A DNA stretch of 64,000 nucleotides from Buxus sempervirens (GCA_947561395.2 OX387194.1:21872048-21936047); one strand, 5' to 3'. Positions 22,939 through 35,202 are shown, counted from the stretch's first letter. Notes: generated by a model not told the origin, from the letters alone. Numbers and translations are program-made.

Positions 22939-23708
22939 TAGGGGTGGCAATCGGTCGAATACGGATCAGACATATGTATATTCGTATTTGAATCCAAATT
23001 TTTTCGGATCTTAGATTTTAGATCTGTATTCAAACCACGGATCTAAATCCTATATTCGAATTCACCAATTTCGGTTTCGGATCGGATTCGGATATATATC
23101 CGACCCATTGCCGGCCCTACTCCGAGAGTGATTTAAATGAAAAATGGGTTTGAACTTCAAATTAGAAGCACCACATAATAGTGGATATTGAGTGACTGAC
23201 AAAAAAATTCGTACCCCAGAACTTAGAACGACCGGCCTGTTCTGGACAATGGAATTCTGAGCAAAAAAATGTTTCAAAATAAAGGGTTTTGGAATTGGTT
23301 CTTTAAGTGGGTTTGCAGGTACCAGTCGCCGGAGGGTGGCACTGACAAAGAAGAGAGAAAGTTTAGATTTAGGGCAAATCGTTTTCTAAAGATTTTTGCT
23401 TTTTGTTATGATGATTCAACCGTGGTTTATAAATAATCTACAGTCTAACCAATGTTTGCTCTGGGTTTATGCATAGGATATATATGATTTCCATCGGATC
23501 CTATTCGAATCCTATTCGAATCGAATATATGTATATTCATATTTGAATCCGATTTTTTTCGGATCTTAGATTTCAGATCCGTATTTGAACCATGGATATT
23601 AGATTTCGGATTGGATTCACCAATTTCAGATCAGATTCGGATTGAATTCGAATATATATCTAGATTCGGATTGAATTCGAATATATATCTGACCCATTAC
23701 CAGCCCTA
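22939..23708. mobile_element. non-autonomous hAT-like element with internal direct repeats
   Basis: Terminal inverted repeats TAGGGGTGGCAATCGGTC and TAGGGCTGGTAATGGGTC (15 of 18 matching) bound a 770-bp unit. The flanks ACATATAT and CCATATAT (7 of 8) fit the 8-bp target duplication of hAT transposons. It contains two direct copies of a TTTTTTCGGATCTTAGATTT block (about 22.98-23.12 and 23.49-23.71 kb), both leading into a ...GACCCATTNCCNGCCCTAC end. The second carries a further 29-bp tandem duplication. No transposase is encoded. Confidence 0.7.
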
Positions 23709-24102
23709 CCATATATTAGACGGTAAAGACAGCAGATCACCCGGGCCTTTTAATCAAATCTTGAGCCAAGCCACGCTAGGGACCTAATTTCAAGCGACCA
23801 GTGAACAATTCGGCAGAGATACTAGATCTAATATGTCCATGGTAAACGAAACTTAACTCATGCCCATGGATGATATTCTCCTATTATACAAATCGGTCAC
23901 AAGCATTCCCAATGTTGACAAACAAATGCCTAACCATGTGTTCCAATTCATCATGCATTGAGAAACAAAGTTGTCAAGTTGTACCAAGTAAGAAAGCTAA
24001 TAACACAATAACATTGATGGACTGTTATTGTAAGGAAAATACAGAATGAAAACCGGGCACTGATGACCACATCTTTCACAGGTTGACAATACATTGAAGA
24101 CA

Positions 24103-27100
24103 TCAACCATTGCCAGTGGACTTGTAGTGAAATTCATCAATTGTGGAGTAAATCAGGCCTTCCTCTTCAAGAGATTTAATTGATTCCCTGGCAGAAACAG
24201 AAAACGGTTAGATTCTGTACTTGTTCTTGGGTTAGTGGAGTGAGTGGGAGAGAAAGAGAGAGGATTACATGATTTTCTCCATTGGAATTTTTAGCTGACG
24301 GGCAATTTCATCTGTATGCACTCCCCTTTCCTTTCCACTGCAAGCATGGTTAGACACCAGGGTTCAATGTACAATACTACAAACAAAGATATAGATTAAG
24401 CTTTAAAAGGAACATCTTGAGAAGCAGTTCTATATGTGCAAGGGTCAGTCAAAAACAAAATAATGCATCATTAACTGCGTGTTGCTGCACAAATCCATGA
24501 CCAAGAATGACTGAACATATATATGTAATACAAATCTAAATGAACTCATCGAATGACACGTTGAAGTAATCCTTATTCAATTGATGTTAATATGGATAGT
24601 GATTGTTCAGGAAATCAGTGAGCCATATCTAACCCAAGAATTAGAGAAAAATGCCTCAGTAGCCAAGTATGATATTCTATAAACTAGATCCAATAAATAG
24701 AAATTACTGACACAAATGGAGTGGACTAACATTGAAAATATATCAAGCAACAGACTTTGACTGAGTTAAAAAGCTAACTAATATAATGATATAACCAACA
24801 GAATATGTTCAGGACTCACTGAATAAAGATGTACAACTAACACTAGCCCTACACCATAGTGTGGGAGCAATTGGTTGGAAAATTGACAGGAATTACAGTT
24901 TATAATAAAATAATTTTAATTTCCTATTACAAATATAACCATTAGGCTTGTCACTATCGCAAGAATTCTTGGGTGACAAGATTATCACAGAGCATCTTAA
25001 TTAAACCCGACTTTCCCATACATACTCCATGGTTGGAGGTTACTTCTTAAAAAGTTACATGATTGCCCCCTAATCCCTTAAATTTTAGGAATTTATAGTT
25101 ATGAGTTTTAACAAGTTGATAGATGGTCTCTCTACACTGGAGGTTTGCCAGTATTCTTATTTGTATTGTCAATTACACTCTCTTCTCCATTGTAGGTCAT
25201 AAGGTCAACAACCACTACTTTATTCTATTTTGACCCTTATGGCAAGTTAGCAGAACTCTATAGTTGGAGGTTATGATGTCAAACAGCACAAAAAGTAGTC
25301 TTCCCAGGTTTCTGGTATACAAATTGATGAGCACAAGTACTGGCCAAATGTCTTTCTTTCAATAGTAAAAGGTAAATTGTATAGGCAATTTAAATATGTA
25401 CAAATAATTTAGATTGTGAAAAGACAACACTACCTTGATCAGATCTAATATAAGCAATATGCTGTAATGTTTAAAAACTAATTCCTTTCCCCAAGGCAAA
25501 GAGCCATAAATGTATTGAAGAAAGGACCTCCCTGTCAAAATGCTTCTCATTGCCGAATCCAATCAAGCTGCTACAAAAAGGAGGCCTCCTAACTACTAGG
25601 ATCCATGAAACTACTACTCTAGCAAATATCCTCTTACCCGACATATTATCTGAGCTAACTGATATACTCAAAGAACTTATAGCAAAGTGGCCTATCCCCA
25701 CACAATTGATCTATGCAAGTTTCGTTTAATGCTCTATCTGATTCCTCAGCTTTAAAGAATCTGATACCTCCATTATCCTTTTTCCTCAGTCCATACCTGC
25801 CTGTATACGTGGGAATATTCCATACATTGTTAATAGATCCATACTTTGCTGATGTTACACCATTCACAGGTTCTCCCTCTCATCACCATATCTCCACAAC
25901 CATTTCCCCAACAAAAGCATTATTCATTAAATAGTTGACGTCCTAACTCCCAAAATCTCCATCCTTTTTCAGCCAATAAATCCTTTTCTAGCCAACTAGT
26001 GATACAACTTTCTTCATTGTCATGCCAAATTCTAATCTTATCCAATCTATTAGTCATGAAGACACTATGAGACACGGATAAATATATATTGGAAGGCCAG
26101 AAAAAGCACTATGAATAAGTGTCACTTAACATGGTTTAAAGCATCACACTGATCAATCCAAGACATGCACCAGCATATGGATATATACTAGAAAAAGCCG
26201 CTGAATTCACCCAATCTCTCGAGAGTAATCCATTCCCATACTGGCCCATAGCTGATCAAAGCAGTTTCTTTACCAATACTTAAGACCAAGGTTTTAAAAG
26301 GTCAGTATGGGATTGAGTATCAGCCCAGCCCAATACCAAGTTGTATCAGCTGATACCTAGAAGTATCAAGTGATACTTCCAGAAAAACCTTCAAAATTGA
26401 GCTGGTACTCGGTATCGCCTCGAGCCAATACTGAGTCATATCGGCTAATAAGTCTCAGTATCAGCCGATACTTAAAACCTTGCTTATGACCTGCCTGATA
26501 AGAAGGTTTCTCCAAGGTGCCAACCTCTATTGAAGCCTTTCCACTACCTTCTCCCATACTGATTTTAGTTAAAATTCATATAATTAGGCTCATATAACGT
26601 AGCTTACCCACTCTAAAACCCAAATTTCCTGCAAGTCCTAACCAATTTTCCATTTCCATCCTTGTCTATCACTGCCTTGATCAAGATCCATACATGGCAG
26701 CCAACCAGAAAAGCATTAAAGTATCTTATACATACACTTTTTATTCATAATGAGGCTTTCTAAATCTATAAATATACTTCTTGATCAAGAATACTGGTTC
26801 TGGTGATTGAAGCAGGCTAATTTCTATGTCAAACTAAACTATCATGCATTTAGAGAATTTGTAAAAGGGAAAATATATTCACTCAAACTAGCAAATACAC
26901 CTAGTAAATAATAATATTTACTCAACCCTGAGAATTAGTTCATAAGGACCTTAGTGTAGAGAGTGAGAGAATCGATCAGGTACATCTAGACCACAATAAC
27001 AAACGATTGTGTCCAGTGCACACATACACACACATATCTATACATATCTAGCATACAAATATAAATATATACATGTATTTGGCCTGTATTAGGTTTCCCA

Positions 27101-29924
27101 ATGCCTTGAGCCTATGTCCTATCCTGACAGCATATAATCTCAATTCTGATTATCCTATCTTGGACAACTGTCAAGTGCACAAATCCCAACCTCACACAAA
27201 TCAGCTTCGACCTCTCGGATTCAGATTGAACCCTGCCCAAGTGGCAACACTAGTTCCTACTATCTCTACATTATATGTGAATTGTTATATCTATTAATAT
27301 CCACAAAGGAAAACAGTAAATTACATAAGAAAACAGATTTAGGAAAAGAAGGGGACAAAAGGTGAAATTATATAAAGGATGTATGTTTTTAAGCAACTCA
27401 CAGGTTCAAAGGTTGCTGTAAATAGTCAAGGACCATCTGATCGAAGCCCTTAAGTCCATCAACACTAAATTGCCCAGAAACCTAGAAAAGGACAGGAAAA
27501 AAAATGCTTATGAAACATAAACATATCAACAAGGAAAGTAAAGATGCACAGAATGGCTGTGATTGGATCTCTTACTTGATTTGGCAGAGCAGCTTGGTAG
27601 CCCATTGAACCATTCTGAAAAGGGGTATTTATTTCAGATTTTGTCAAATTAGGTTGAGTAGGACCACCATCCTGCAGTTTATATCAGCAGAAATGTGAAA
27701 GACCTCAATAATGAGGTATTTATGTTGATTTATAGCACAAAAACAAGTTCTAAAGACCATTACCTGTTTTCTAGTGTTGTACAAATGAACATTCACACAT
27801 TCAATAAAGTGGTGTGTAATCTCATTGAAGTCAGTCACAGGCCTGAAAGGATACCAAGATCAAGGGCTTGAAATACTAGGAACTCAAAACTAAGTCATCC
27901 AAATAATTAAGTATGTTCAATATTTCACATATATACTTCTACATGTAAATGCATCAAGGGCTTTATAATCTTTTATGGTTCTAGCATATGCATGCACGCA
28001 CATAAACATGAAAGTAACCAAGTTTCAGTGTCTCACTAATATAATGCTGCAATTTACACCAACACTCAGGACAAGTGCTTCTGAGGGGACTAAATTCATT
28101 GTAGCTGTTTATCATATAAAAAACAAACCACACAGTGCACCCGCCTCATAGATATGCTCAATATAAACTGTAATCAGAAGCTAAAACCATTGCAACAAAC
28201 CATATTCCACAGAAAATAACTATCCATTATATAAGCTTCTTATTCTTTACCCCAAAGGAGATTCAAAGGAAAAATATAGCATATCAAGTTCCAAATAAAA
28301 GAAATAATTTCTAATGTTATTATCAGTTTCTGGGGTTTAAGTTAAATTCTTGCACTCATCATTCATAGAAACCTGAGATACCTGCTCAACTTGAGCAAAA
28401 GGAAAGAGGCCACACACAATCTGACATGCTCAGATCCAATTTCCTATGTATGCATTCATTCATTACCTAAAGTGGGCATACACAGTCATGCTCAAGCACA
28501 GTACTAGGGAGAACAAGTACCTTCGGTATCTTAAAAAGGAAAAACCAAAGTTCATAACAGGTAAGGCATTTTCCATTAAAGCATCCAGTTTAATTGTACC
28601 ATCCCAGGTTAAGCATCCAGCCCACCATGTCTCAGGGTTATCAGTCCTTATTTGAGTATCACTTTTAATATAGAACATCGGATAAGCCTTCACACCTGGC
28701 TCTTTAAGCATAAAAAAACTCTACACCAACTGGTCACAGAATGAAAAAGTAACAGTGGTAAAGCATCTGCCAAGACTGTGGAATCACATACAGGCCAAAA
28801 TATTTGCAACCTATCACATGCCTTTCCATGTTTTCATCAGGAACTATATATAGTTTGAAAAATGTAGGTAAAGGAGACTATAAACTCTATGAAGAATCAT
28901 TTAAATTAAACTATAATTAAATTATAATATTTTGCCGTAGATCCTACCAAAAAGTTACAAACCCATTTAATTAATCTAACCAAACTAAAAATGCAATAAA
29001 GTAAATACCACTATCATATGATAGATGCATACAAAACAATTATTCAAAAAAAAAAAAGAGTAATCAAATACCATCTGAACCACTCAACCAGTAAATAATT
29101 GAACTCACCTAATGGAAAAGGCAACTAGACTTCTTTTTCCTTGAAATCCTTTTAAGTGCCCATGAACACGTGCATACATCCCATCACTAATACGACAAAA
29201 GAACAAAAAGGCAAACAATAGGAACTCCACTTAAACCTCCAAATAAGACTTCGGATATATACAAGTTCTAAAGGAAGTTTGAAACTTACTGTATTTCCTC
29301 TATTTCCTTTGTGTCAACAGCTTCATTCACCCTAAAATGTGCATAAACAGATTCATATAATTCAGAACATTACCCTGATTTTGGCTACCAAAATAACATA
29401 ATTCACGCAAATTACATTTTTAATGAATCTATTAAAGAAATTGAAAATTGACATACCATCGGTTACACTCAATTCGACCCGTACCATCGTCAATGGTGAA
29501 AGCAACATCAGTAACCCTTTCAGCTTTGTTGAACACCATCCCAACCAGCGTAACCTAATCCAACAAGAAAATCAGAACCCCAGGAAAGGAGAAGGAAAAC
29601 TGAACATTTCATTCAAGATCAAAACCTACGTTGTTCACATCGACACCATCAATGACGAAATTGGATTTTTCATCGCCCGAGATATCAGCCTCGCTGATCT
29701 GCTTCACGGTGAGGGGAAGCAGTCCCTGGGTATCGCGTCTCTACAACAAAAACAAAAAACGTCATGAAAGAAATCAAACACTACGCGAGGAGAGAGGAAT
29801 AGGGAATCCAAGGATGGCTAACTTTTGCAGGATAAAATCCAGAATCTGTAGTCTGAGTCGCCTGAGAAGGCATGAAGCCACCGCCGGAGAAGGCGGCATT
29901 GCCGTCGAACTGACTCGCGAACAT
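24103..29924 (-). CDS. RPA2: Replication protein A 32-kDa subunit (RPA32/RPA2), ten exons
   Basis: RPA32 is the middle subunit of the trimeric single-strand DNA-binding complex used in nuclear replication, repair and recombination. Minus-strand CDS exons: 29823-29924, 29630-29740, 29457-29554, 29290-29331, 29109-29186, 27764-27842, 27576-27671, 27402-27481, 24269-24337 and 24103-24187. All borders are GT-AG and the phases join exactly: 840 nt, 279 residues plus TGA, the normal plant RPA32 length. The N-terminus MFASQFDGNAAFSGGGF is the flexible Ser/Gln-rich phospho-region. The OB fold spans about 72-175 (VTLVGMVFNKAERVTDVAFT, YARVHGHLKGFQGKRSLVAF). The C-terminal winged helix is about 210-272 (HTDEIARQLKIPMEKI), the usual site for repair-protein partners. 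No defect is seen. Introns 5 (1.27 kb) and 8 (3.06 kb) are large; intron 8 carries a MITE. I am confident of all exons. Confidence 0.97.
26287..26482. mobile_element. hAT-type MITE in intron 8 of RPA2
   Basis: A 196-bp unit has CAAGGTTTTAA inverted ends. It is flanked by CTTAAGAC (26279-26286) and CTTATGAC (26483-26490), 7 of 8 identical, as expected for a hAT 8-bp duplication. The interior repeats GTATCAGC/GTATCGGC-like words. No coding capacity. Confidence 0.8.
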
Positions 29925-30014
29925 CAATCTAGAACCCTAAACTGAAAGCCGAAGGGAGAGAACAAAATGTAAAAACGGTTCAAATTATAGGATTTTATGT
30001 ATAGGGGAAGAGAC

Positions 30015-30040
30015 TCCCGCCATCTGCCTTTTCTTCCCGC
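30015..30040. promoter_or_regulatory. E2F-like motifs upstream of RPA2
   Basis: TCCCGCC (30015-30021) and TTCCCGC (30034-30040) lie 91-116 bp upstream of the RPA2 start codon. They resemble the core of the plant E2F site TTTCCCGC, which drives S-phase genes, but neither matches it completely. Functional assignment is inference from motif and gene identity. Confidence 0.35.
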
Positions 30041-30189
30041 TCTGAAGAGAAAATAAAGGCTCCGTTTCGTATTGCCTTCCCAAAAGTACTATTATCAATT
30101 TTTGCTTCGGAAGGTCAAAAATTATTTTTAGAAGGCAAAATCAATGTTTATAATTTAAAATTGAATGGACAAAGTTTCAATTATTTTAA

Positions 30190-30660
30190 GGGAAAATTAT
30201 GGTCACTTTTCGCGGATATTTATAAAAACATGCCACTAATATCCTAAATTACAGAAAAGTATCATTTTTTATCGATATCTGTTAAAATTAAATTATAGAA
30301 TCACTTTTCAAAAATAATTAAATTTGTGGATCATTTTCTTGGGACACAAACTCATTATACATAGGACTCAAGTTTATTACATCAGACACGAGCTCATTTT
30401 ACATAGGAAACGAGCATATTCTAAGTGGGATGCGTTATATGGAACATGAGCTCATCTTACATGGGACACGAGCGTATTCTACGTGATATGCGAGTGCGTC
30501 ATATGTGGACATGTGTTTATAATAAAATGATACTATTTTTTAAAAAGTGACCTGTCAAAATTAATTATGTTTAAAAAGTGGTCCTTTTTTGTAATTCAAT
30601 ATCTTAGTGGCATGTTTTTATAAATATCAATGAAAAATGACCATTTTCTATCATTTTTCC
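30190..30660. mobile_element. Mutator-like MITE (long TIRs, 9-bp TSD) upstream of RPA2
   Basis: A 471-bp unit has about 85-bp terminal inverted repeats sharing GATATTTATAAAAACATGCC on both arms. TTATTTTAA lies perfectly duplicated on each side (30181-30189 and 30661-30669). Nine-base duplication plus long TIRs is the Mutator superfamily signature. The middle holds repeated GACACGAGC-TCAT-like words. It starts 265 bp upstream of the RPA2 start codon. Confidence 0.9.
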
Positions 30661-30669
30661 TTATTTTAA

Positions 30670-31045
30670 CCCTATGAATGAAACCTTTACAATGAACGTG
30701 AAGGCCTTTCGGAAAGTCGTACATAATTGAAGGCACGCTACCCAATAAACCTATTCTTGTTATATATAGTATGGATAGATGGAATACCTTCATTACTTCT
30801 TTATTTAAGCAAAAAAAGCAATTTATTTGCTTTAAGAGGAAGTAACAAATCATCACTTCTCAATAAATGCAACTTTTACTTTTTTGCACAACTTCTCTTA
30901 AAAATCTCGCACAAATTTTTAGTTCTTTTTTTTTTAATTTTGACAGAAACTTTTAAAAGCTCCTGACAAGTCAATCTCAATGGAATATAGGTACAAGTTT
31001 TTTCTTTTCTTTTTTTCCTTTCCTCTATCTTGCAAGTCCTCAAGC
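30670..31045. other. no gene seen
   Basis: AT-rich sequence between the Mutator-like MITE and the Harbinger-like element. Only short, low-complexity frames. Confidence 0.5.
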
Positions 31046-31249
31046 TAAGGCTACGTTTGGGATTGCTTAATTAAATGCTTATTTCAGCTTTTGGCTTAAT
31101 TAAGTACTTTATTAAGTTGCAATCTTGTTTGGTAACTTAAAATGGATAATTCCTTATCCATAAGAAGAAGAGGAAAATTACCCATAAGGAGAAGCCCCTC
31201 TTAGCAGCTTCTCCTTCCACTTATTCAATAAGCGCCCCAGTTTTGCGAC

Positions 31250-31606
31250 TCCGTTTCCGATCAAGAAACAAAGCAAACGTTCAAGAACCGTCGACAGAAT
31301 TTAGCTCGTTGCGTCTCCTTCGCTTACAAAATCCTCTTCAACTGGGTCCTCTTTGTCGTCCTCCTCCACATCATCCTCCTTTCCCATAGTCCCCAACCCC
31401 GGCCAAAACCCGAAACCCTTCATTTGCGCCGAAAAATCGCCTCTGTTGAAGAAAAAAAACTGGCGACAGAAGCAGGAGGGACCCAGCCCCAACACCGTTG
31501 CAGCCATTGCCATGTCCAGAAGACCCCACAATGGAGAACGGGTCCTTTAGGTGCCAAAACCCTCTGTAACGCTTGTGGGATTCGCTAAAAGTCCGGTCGT
31601 CTCCAA
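31250..31606 (+). pseudogene. GATA-type zinc-finger transcription factor fragment
   Basis: Plant subfamily-I GATA factors bind WGATAR sites through one C-x2-C-x18-C-x2-C finger. Here a basic stretch (PIKKQSKRSRT, from 31258) and a Ser-rich stretch (SSSLSSSSTSSSFP-like) precede the finger. The finger is at 31499-31585, reading CSHCHVQKTPQWRTGPLGAK and then TLCNACGIR, so all four cysteines are kept. It is broken: a TAA at 31586-31588 replaces the aromatic residue expected before KSGRL, an earlier TAG interrupts the basic part, and the frame shifts across the A-run near 31451. The N-terminal half and the C-terminal YRPA-type tail are missing. Only about 350 bp is present, with no introns, inside a TIR element. 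Confidence 0.85.
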
Positions 31607-33473
31607 ACTGCTTGCTAACGCAGGCCGCCGTGTGTGAGACATGGATTCGTCATCTCGGATGACTTTCGATATCACCACGAGGGGATCGATAAAATATTAA
31701 GAGTCGCCACCATCCATTTTAGAGTGTGAATGGACACCAAAGGGTTCATTGATGTCAAATAGAGCCAAAGTGGCTCTAATACAGGGAAAAATCCAGAGAT
31801 TGGGTACGGGGAATTATTTATGAGCGGGGGAAGGTGTTAGGCACCCCCACTCATCCGTCTAAGACGGTTACCACATGCTTGCTCATACTAAGAATTGTTT
31901 TTCTAACAAAATGGGAAAAAGGGTGCTTACAACAAGCACCATGTATGTGATCATCCCACATGAGAAGTCTAATGAACTTAGGCCCTCTTTGTGGATTCAT
32001 CACTTCTAAAACTTCATGAGTGAAGGAAAATCAAGGTGAAAATTGAAACAAAACCAATTCAAGGTAAATTTGGAAAAATCTGACTAAAAGAGCTTGAAAG
32101 CTTCGATTAACCATAACTCATTCAATTTAAATCCAAATCCATTGAAACTAAAGCCATTTGAAAACTGGTATATAGTAGAGTATACAGTAAAAAATTCAGC
32201 TCAATCCGACTTAAAATGAGAGAGATATCCACATCTGAAATTTGCTGTTATAACTCATAAAAAGCGATGAGTAGGCATTTTCAAAGTCCTATTCGTGGAG
32301 ATTGGCTCAATAAAAATCCATGAAAATTGGTATGGAGGAAGTATGTGGTGCCATCTTTCCAAAGAAAAAAACCTCACACCAAACTCTACCCAAATGTGGC
32401 TTGTGTGCTCTCTTGAACAGGCCTAGAAGACCACAGATTAGCTCTGGACTATGCCAATGAGCATCTCTGAGTCAATTGAGCACCCAAGGCACAAAACAGA
32501 TCAAAATCTGCTGAAACCAGTTGGAAATGAAAATAGACTTCTCAAGGAAAACTCAGAAATTAGAATCACTCAAAACGGATTACAATTGAATAAACGGTGC
32601 ACCATCAAAGCGGCAAGTTCAGCAATCTGGGCTGAACTGACTTACAAACTTTGAACAGATGGTGTCAAAAATTGGCTAAATGAAAGTGAACGAAATTTTC
32701 CAGATATGAAATAGACACATCCATCTATCACATGTCTTTGGAATCACTCAAAAATTCATCCGGAGGATGAAGTTATAAGCATTCCAAGACAGGCCACAGA
32801 TCTGCCCTGTTTTGAAGATTTTTGGATAAAACATGGAAACCAGTGCATGTGTGAATGTGGATTCGACCAAAACAACTTAGAAATCAATGGAAACCACCTC
32901 ATGAAGTTCTAAAATTCATTCTAAGGCCAATAATCTCAGATTTCCCGTATTTAACACGGAAATCCAAGATCTAGCCTATTCAAGGAAAAATAGTGAAAAG
33001 TGTGTGTGAAGATGTGGAAAATCACATTTCTAGGAGAAGGTTGGAATCCATTGCTATTGAGAGCATGGATTTGTGCATCTTCTCCAAATACAAAATAGAT
33101 CAGGGAAGCATTCAAAGGTTCAAAATAACCACACAGCATGCTTTTCATCATTTATGGGTTCTAAGCCTAGAGGATCCATTCCTACTTCTTTTTCCCAAGG
33201 CTCTCTCTTCACGTTTTACGGCTAGAGAGAAATCCCAGGTACTTTGGAAGAGGTTTGGGGCTGCAAACAATCACCAGGGCCTTACACTACAGAAAGGTAG
33301 AAGATGAGAGATTGCTAGAATGTAAAGAGGAAGCAATAAACTCAAATGAGCTTTACCTTAGTAGCTTGAGCAGTTGAGTAGACAATCCAGCAGAGTTTCT
33401 CCTCCTTCTTGCAGAGCTTCTAAGCCTCAAATTGTCAGCCATTTGCAAGAGGAGGACCCCTCTATTTATAGGC

Positions 33474-33480
33474 CAATCCA
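33474..33480 (-). promoter_or_regulatory. TATA box of the family-B solo LTR
   Basis: TATAAAT on the minus strand is followed by a leader of about 100 bp and a splice donor (AAG|GTAAAG, boundary 33357). The same layout is seen at 58.93 and 62.46 kb. Confidence 0.5.
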
Positions 33481-33670
33481 GGGGTAGAAGAGTCCCAAGG
33501 GTAGGCCAAAAAAGCCTTCTAGATTATTCTAATTCTCCTCAAAGGCTTGAATTGGAGTAATTCAGTAAGTTTCGGAGGGTGAAATAGGGAGTTCAAGTCC
33601 CCAAGAGAGAGGTAATATGCGTAAATAAAGCTCAGAGATCGAGCCATTTCGCAAATCCCCGAGACAGCCA

Positions 33671-33938
33671 AAACCGCATACACAGTACGGTTTCAACACA
33701 ACCGTTACTCAAAGTGCGGTTTCTATACAAATTTAACCAAACCGCACATACAGGACGGTTCAATTCAGTTACGCTCGTCATGATTGCTGTCGACGTGGCT
33801 CAACGGCCGAAGCTTCGCGAAGCCACGTGGCAGCCCATGCAACAAGCATGAATATCAACCGTGCTGTGTGTGCGGTTGCAACCGTACATACAGGGCGGTT
33901 CATACCAAATTAACCAAAACCGCACATATACTACGGTC
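33671..33938. repeat. dyad array B: six AACCG-type inverted repeats
   Basis: Cores start at 33674, 33702, 33742, 33859, 33882 and 33920. Five are exactly CCG-N11-CGG and one has N12. Arms are AAACCGCA/TACGGTTT and variants, with centres such as TACACAG and CATACAG. Spacing is 28, 40, then (after a 117-bp gap holding a separate GACGTGGCT/AGCCACGT dyad) 23 and 38 bp. Confidence 0.85.
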
Positions 33939-35202
33939 AGCACCTTTTTGGTTGGTTTTGAGCCTTAGCTGCACAGGCCAGGCTTATTTACATGTAATAT
34001 CGTTTAAGTAAATGTCCTCGTATCTTTTAATCTCCATTTACTTAAGATATTACATGTAAATAAGCAAACACCCCCCCATTTGAATCCATTAAAAATATTT
34101 CCAGACCCAAATTCCAAGTGAATAAAAAGTCAACTTTCCAGTTCCAGGCTAAATTCCGGTTTTTCAGGTCCGGTAAAAAGATTTAACATGTTGATACAAA
34201 GGTATTTGTCAAGATTTAAAATCTCAAAAAATTCATTTATGCAATAACATTGCAAAAAACCTAATTACCGGGAAAAATTATCTTCAAATCTTGCTTTAAA
34301 AAATATTTCATTTTCTGGGGTCAAAAGTCAACAAAATTCAACCCGAAAAAGTTTGACTTTGCATAAAAGATTGAATTCGGGCCTTTTCCTTTGCGGTTTT
34401 GGATTCAAATGGGTTAAGGATCTCAAACCCAATGCTAAGAATTGAAAATTCAATAAAATATTTCTCTCCTTCAAGATTTATCAAAAATCGTGCAATTTTT
34501 GGGTGTCTACACCGTGGCTAGTGAGCGAGTGTTGACATGCTTCAATATTTCGAACAGCAGATCCTTGTCCAAATGAACGTACCCCGTACCCTCCTCTTCT
34601 TCGCCTTTCTTTCTTCTTAGCCTTCTCGTCGTCGCCTGCCAGCAGATTGCTGTCAGTATCGAGTGGGCATTTCATCTCTGACCACTGAGGAGCTCCGCTT
34701 CACCCTTCTGGATTGGATGCCGAGGAATCTGAAAAGAGTCGTGGTAGAGGATTCGGGAGTAGGGACGGACCGACGGAGATATGACCTCCTTCTTTATACG
34801 TTGCTATCTACACTCGTTATTTAATTGGTTCAGTTGAGATGGAAATCACATATTCACAATGGGGACGATGAATTGGGAAAATAGCTCATTTCACAAATTC
34901 ACAAACGGCTTCAACCCTTCAATCTCCAACAGAAGTCTTCAATCGAAATTCTTAAGGTTTTATGGGGCAAGTCGTTCTCGGTGAAGATAAATGGATGATT
35001 CATTCATCCCCTGTTCTCCCTTTCACGATGAATATTTGCCCTCTTGAATCTTTTGTTTATTAAGTGCTTAATATGTATGTTTTTACCAAACACCAATTTT
35101 TGAAATAAACCTCAATTTGCAACCGTGGATAAGTGCTCGACTTAAAATAATCTTTCTATAAGCTCTTATCCATAAGCACTAGCATTCCCAAACGCCACCT
35201 AA

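Larger units (their letters stand above)
31633..34511 (-). mobile_element. long solo LTR (family B) nested in the Harbinger-like element
   Basis: A 2879-bp unit reads TGTAGACACCC...GTCTCACA on the minus strand, flanked by CCGTG (31628-31632 and 34512-34516). It has no protein-coding interior and no partner LTR. On its own strand the order is dyad array (33938-33671), TATA box (33480-33474), leader, splice donor (33357), the conserved 19-mer at 33225-33207, and TGGTGGCGACTCT near the 3' end. Sister copies are 44453-59345 (split) and 62048 onward. Confidence 0.85.
31049..35199. mobile_element. PIF/Harbinger-like non-autonomous element carrying a GATA gene fragment
   Basis: The left end GGCTACGTTTGGGA and right end (reversed) GGTGGCGTTTGGGA form terminal inverted repeats, with TAA directly outside both (31046-31048 and 35200-35202), the 3-bp duplication of PIF/Harbinger and Tourist-like elements. 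Subterminal sequence on both sides shares AAGTGCTTA/CTTATCCATAAG words. Without the nested 2.9-kb solo LTR it is about 1.27 kb and has no transposase. Its cargo is part of a GATA zinc-finger gene, so this looks like a gene-capturing element. A host GATA pseudogene that happens to lie between two unrelated ends is the alternative. Confidence 0.65.
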
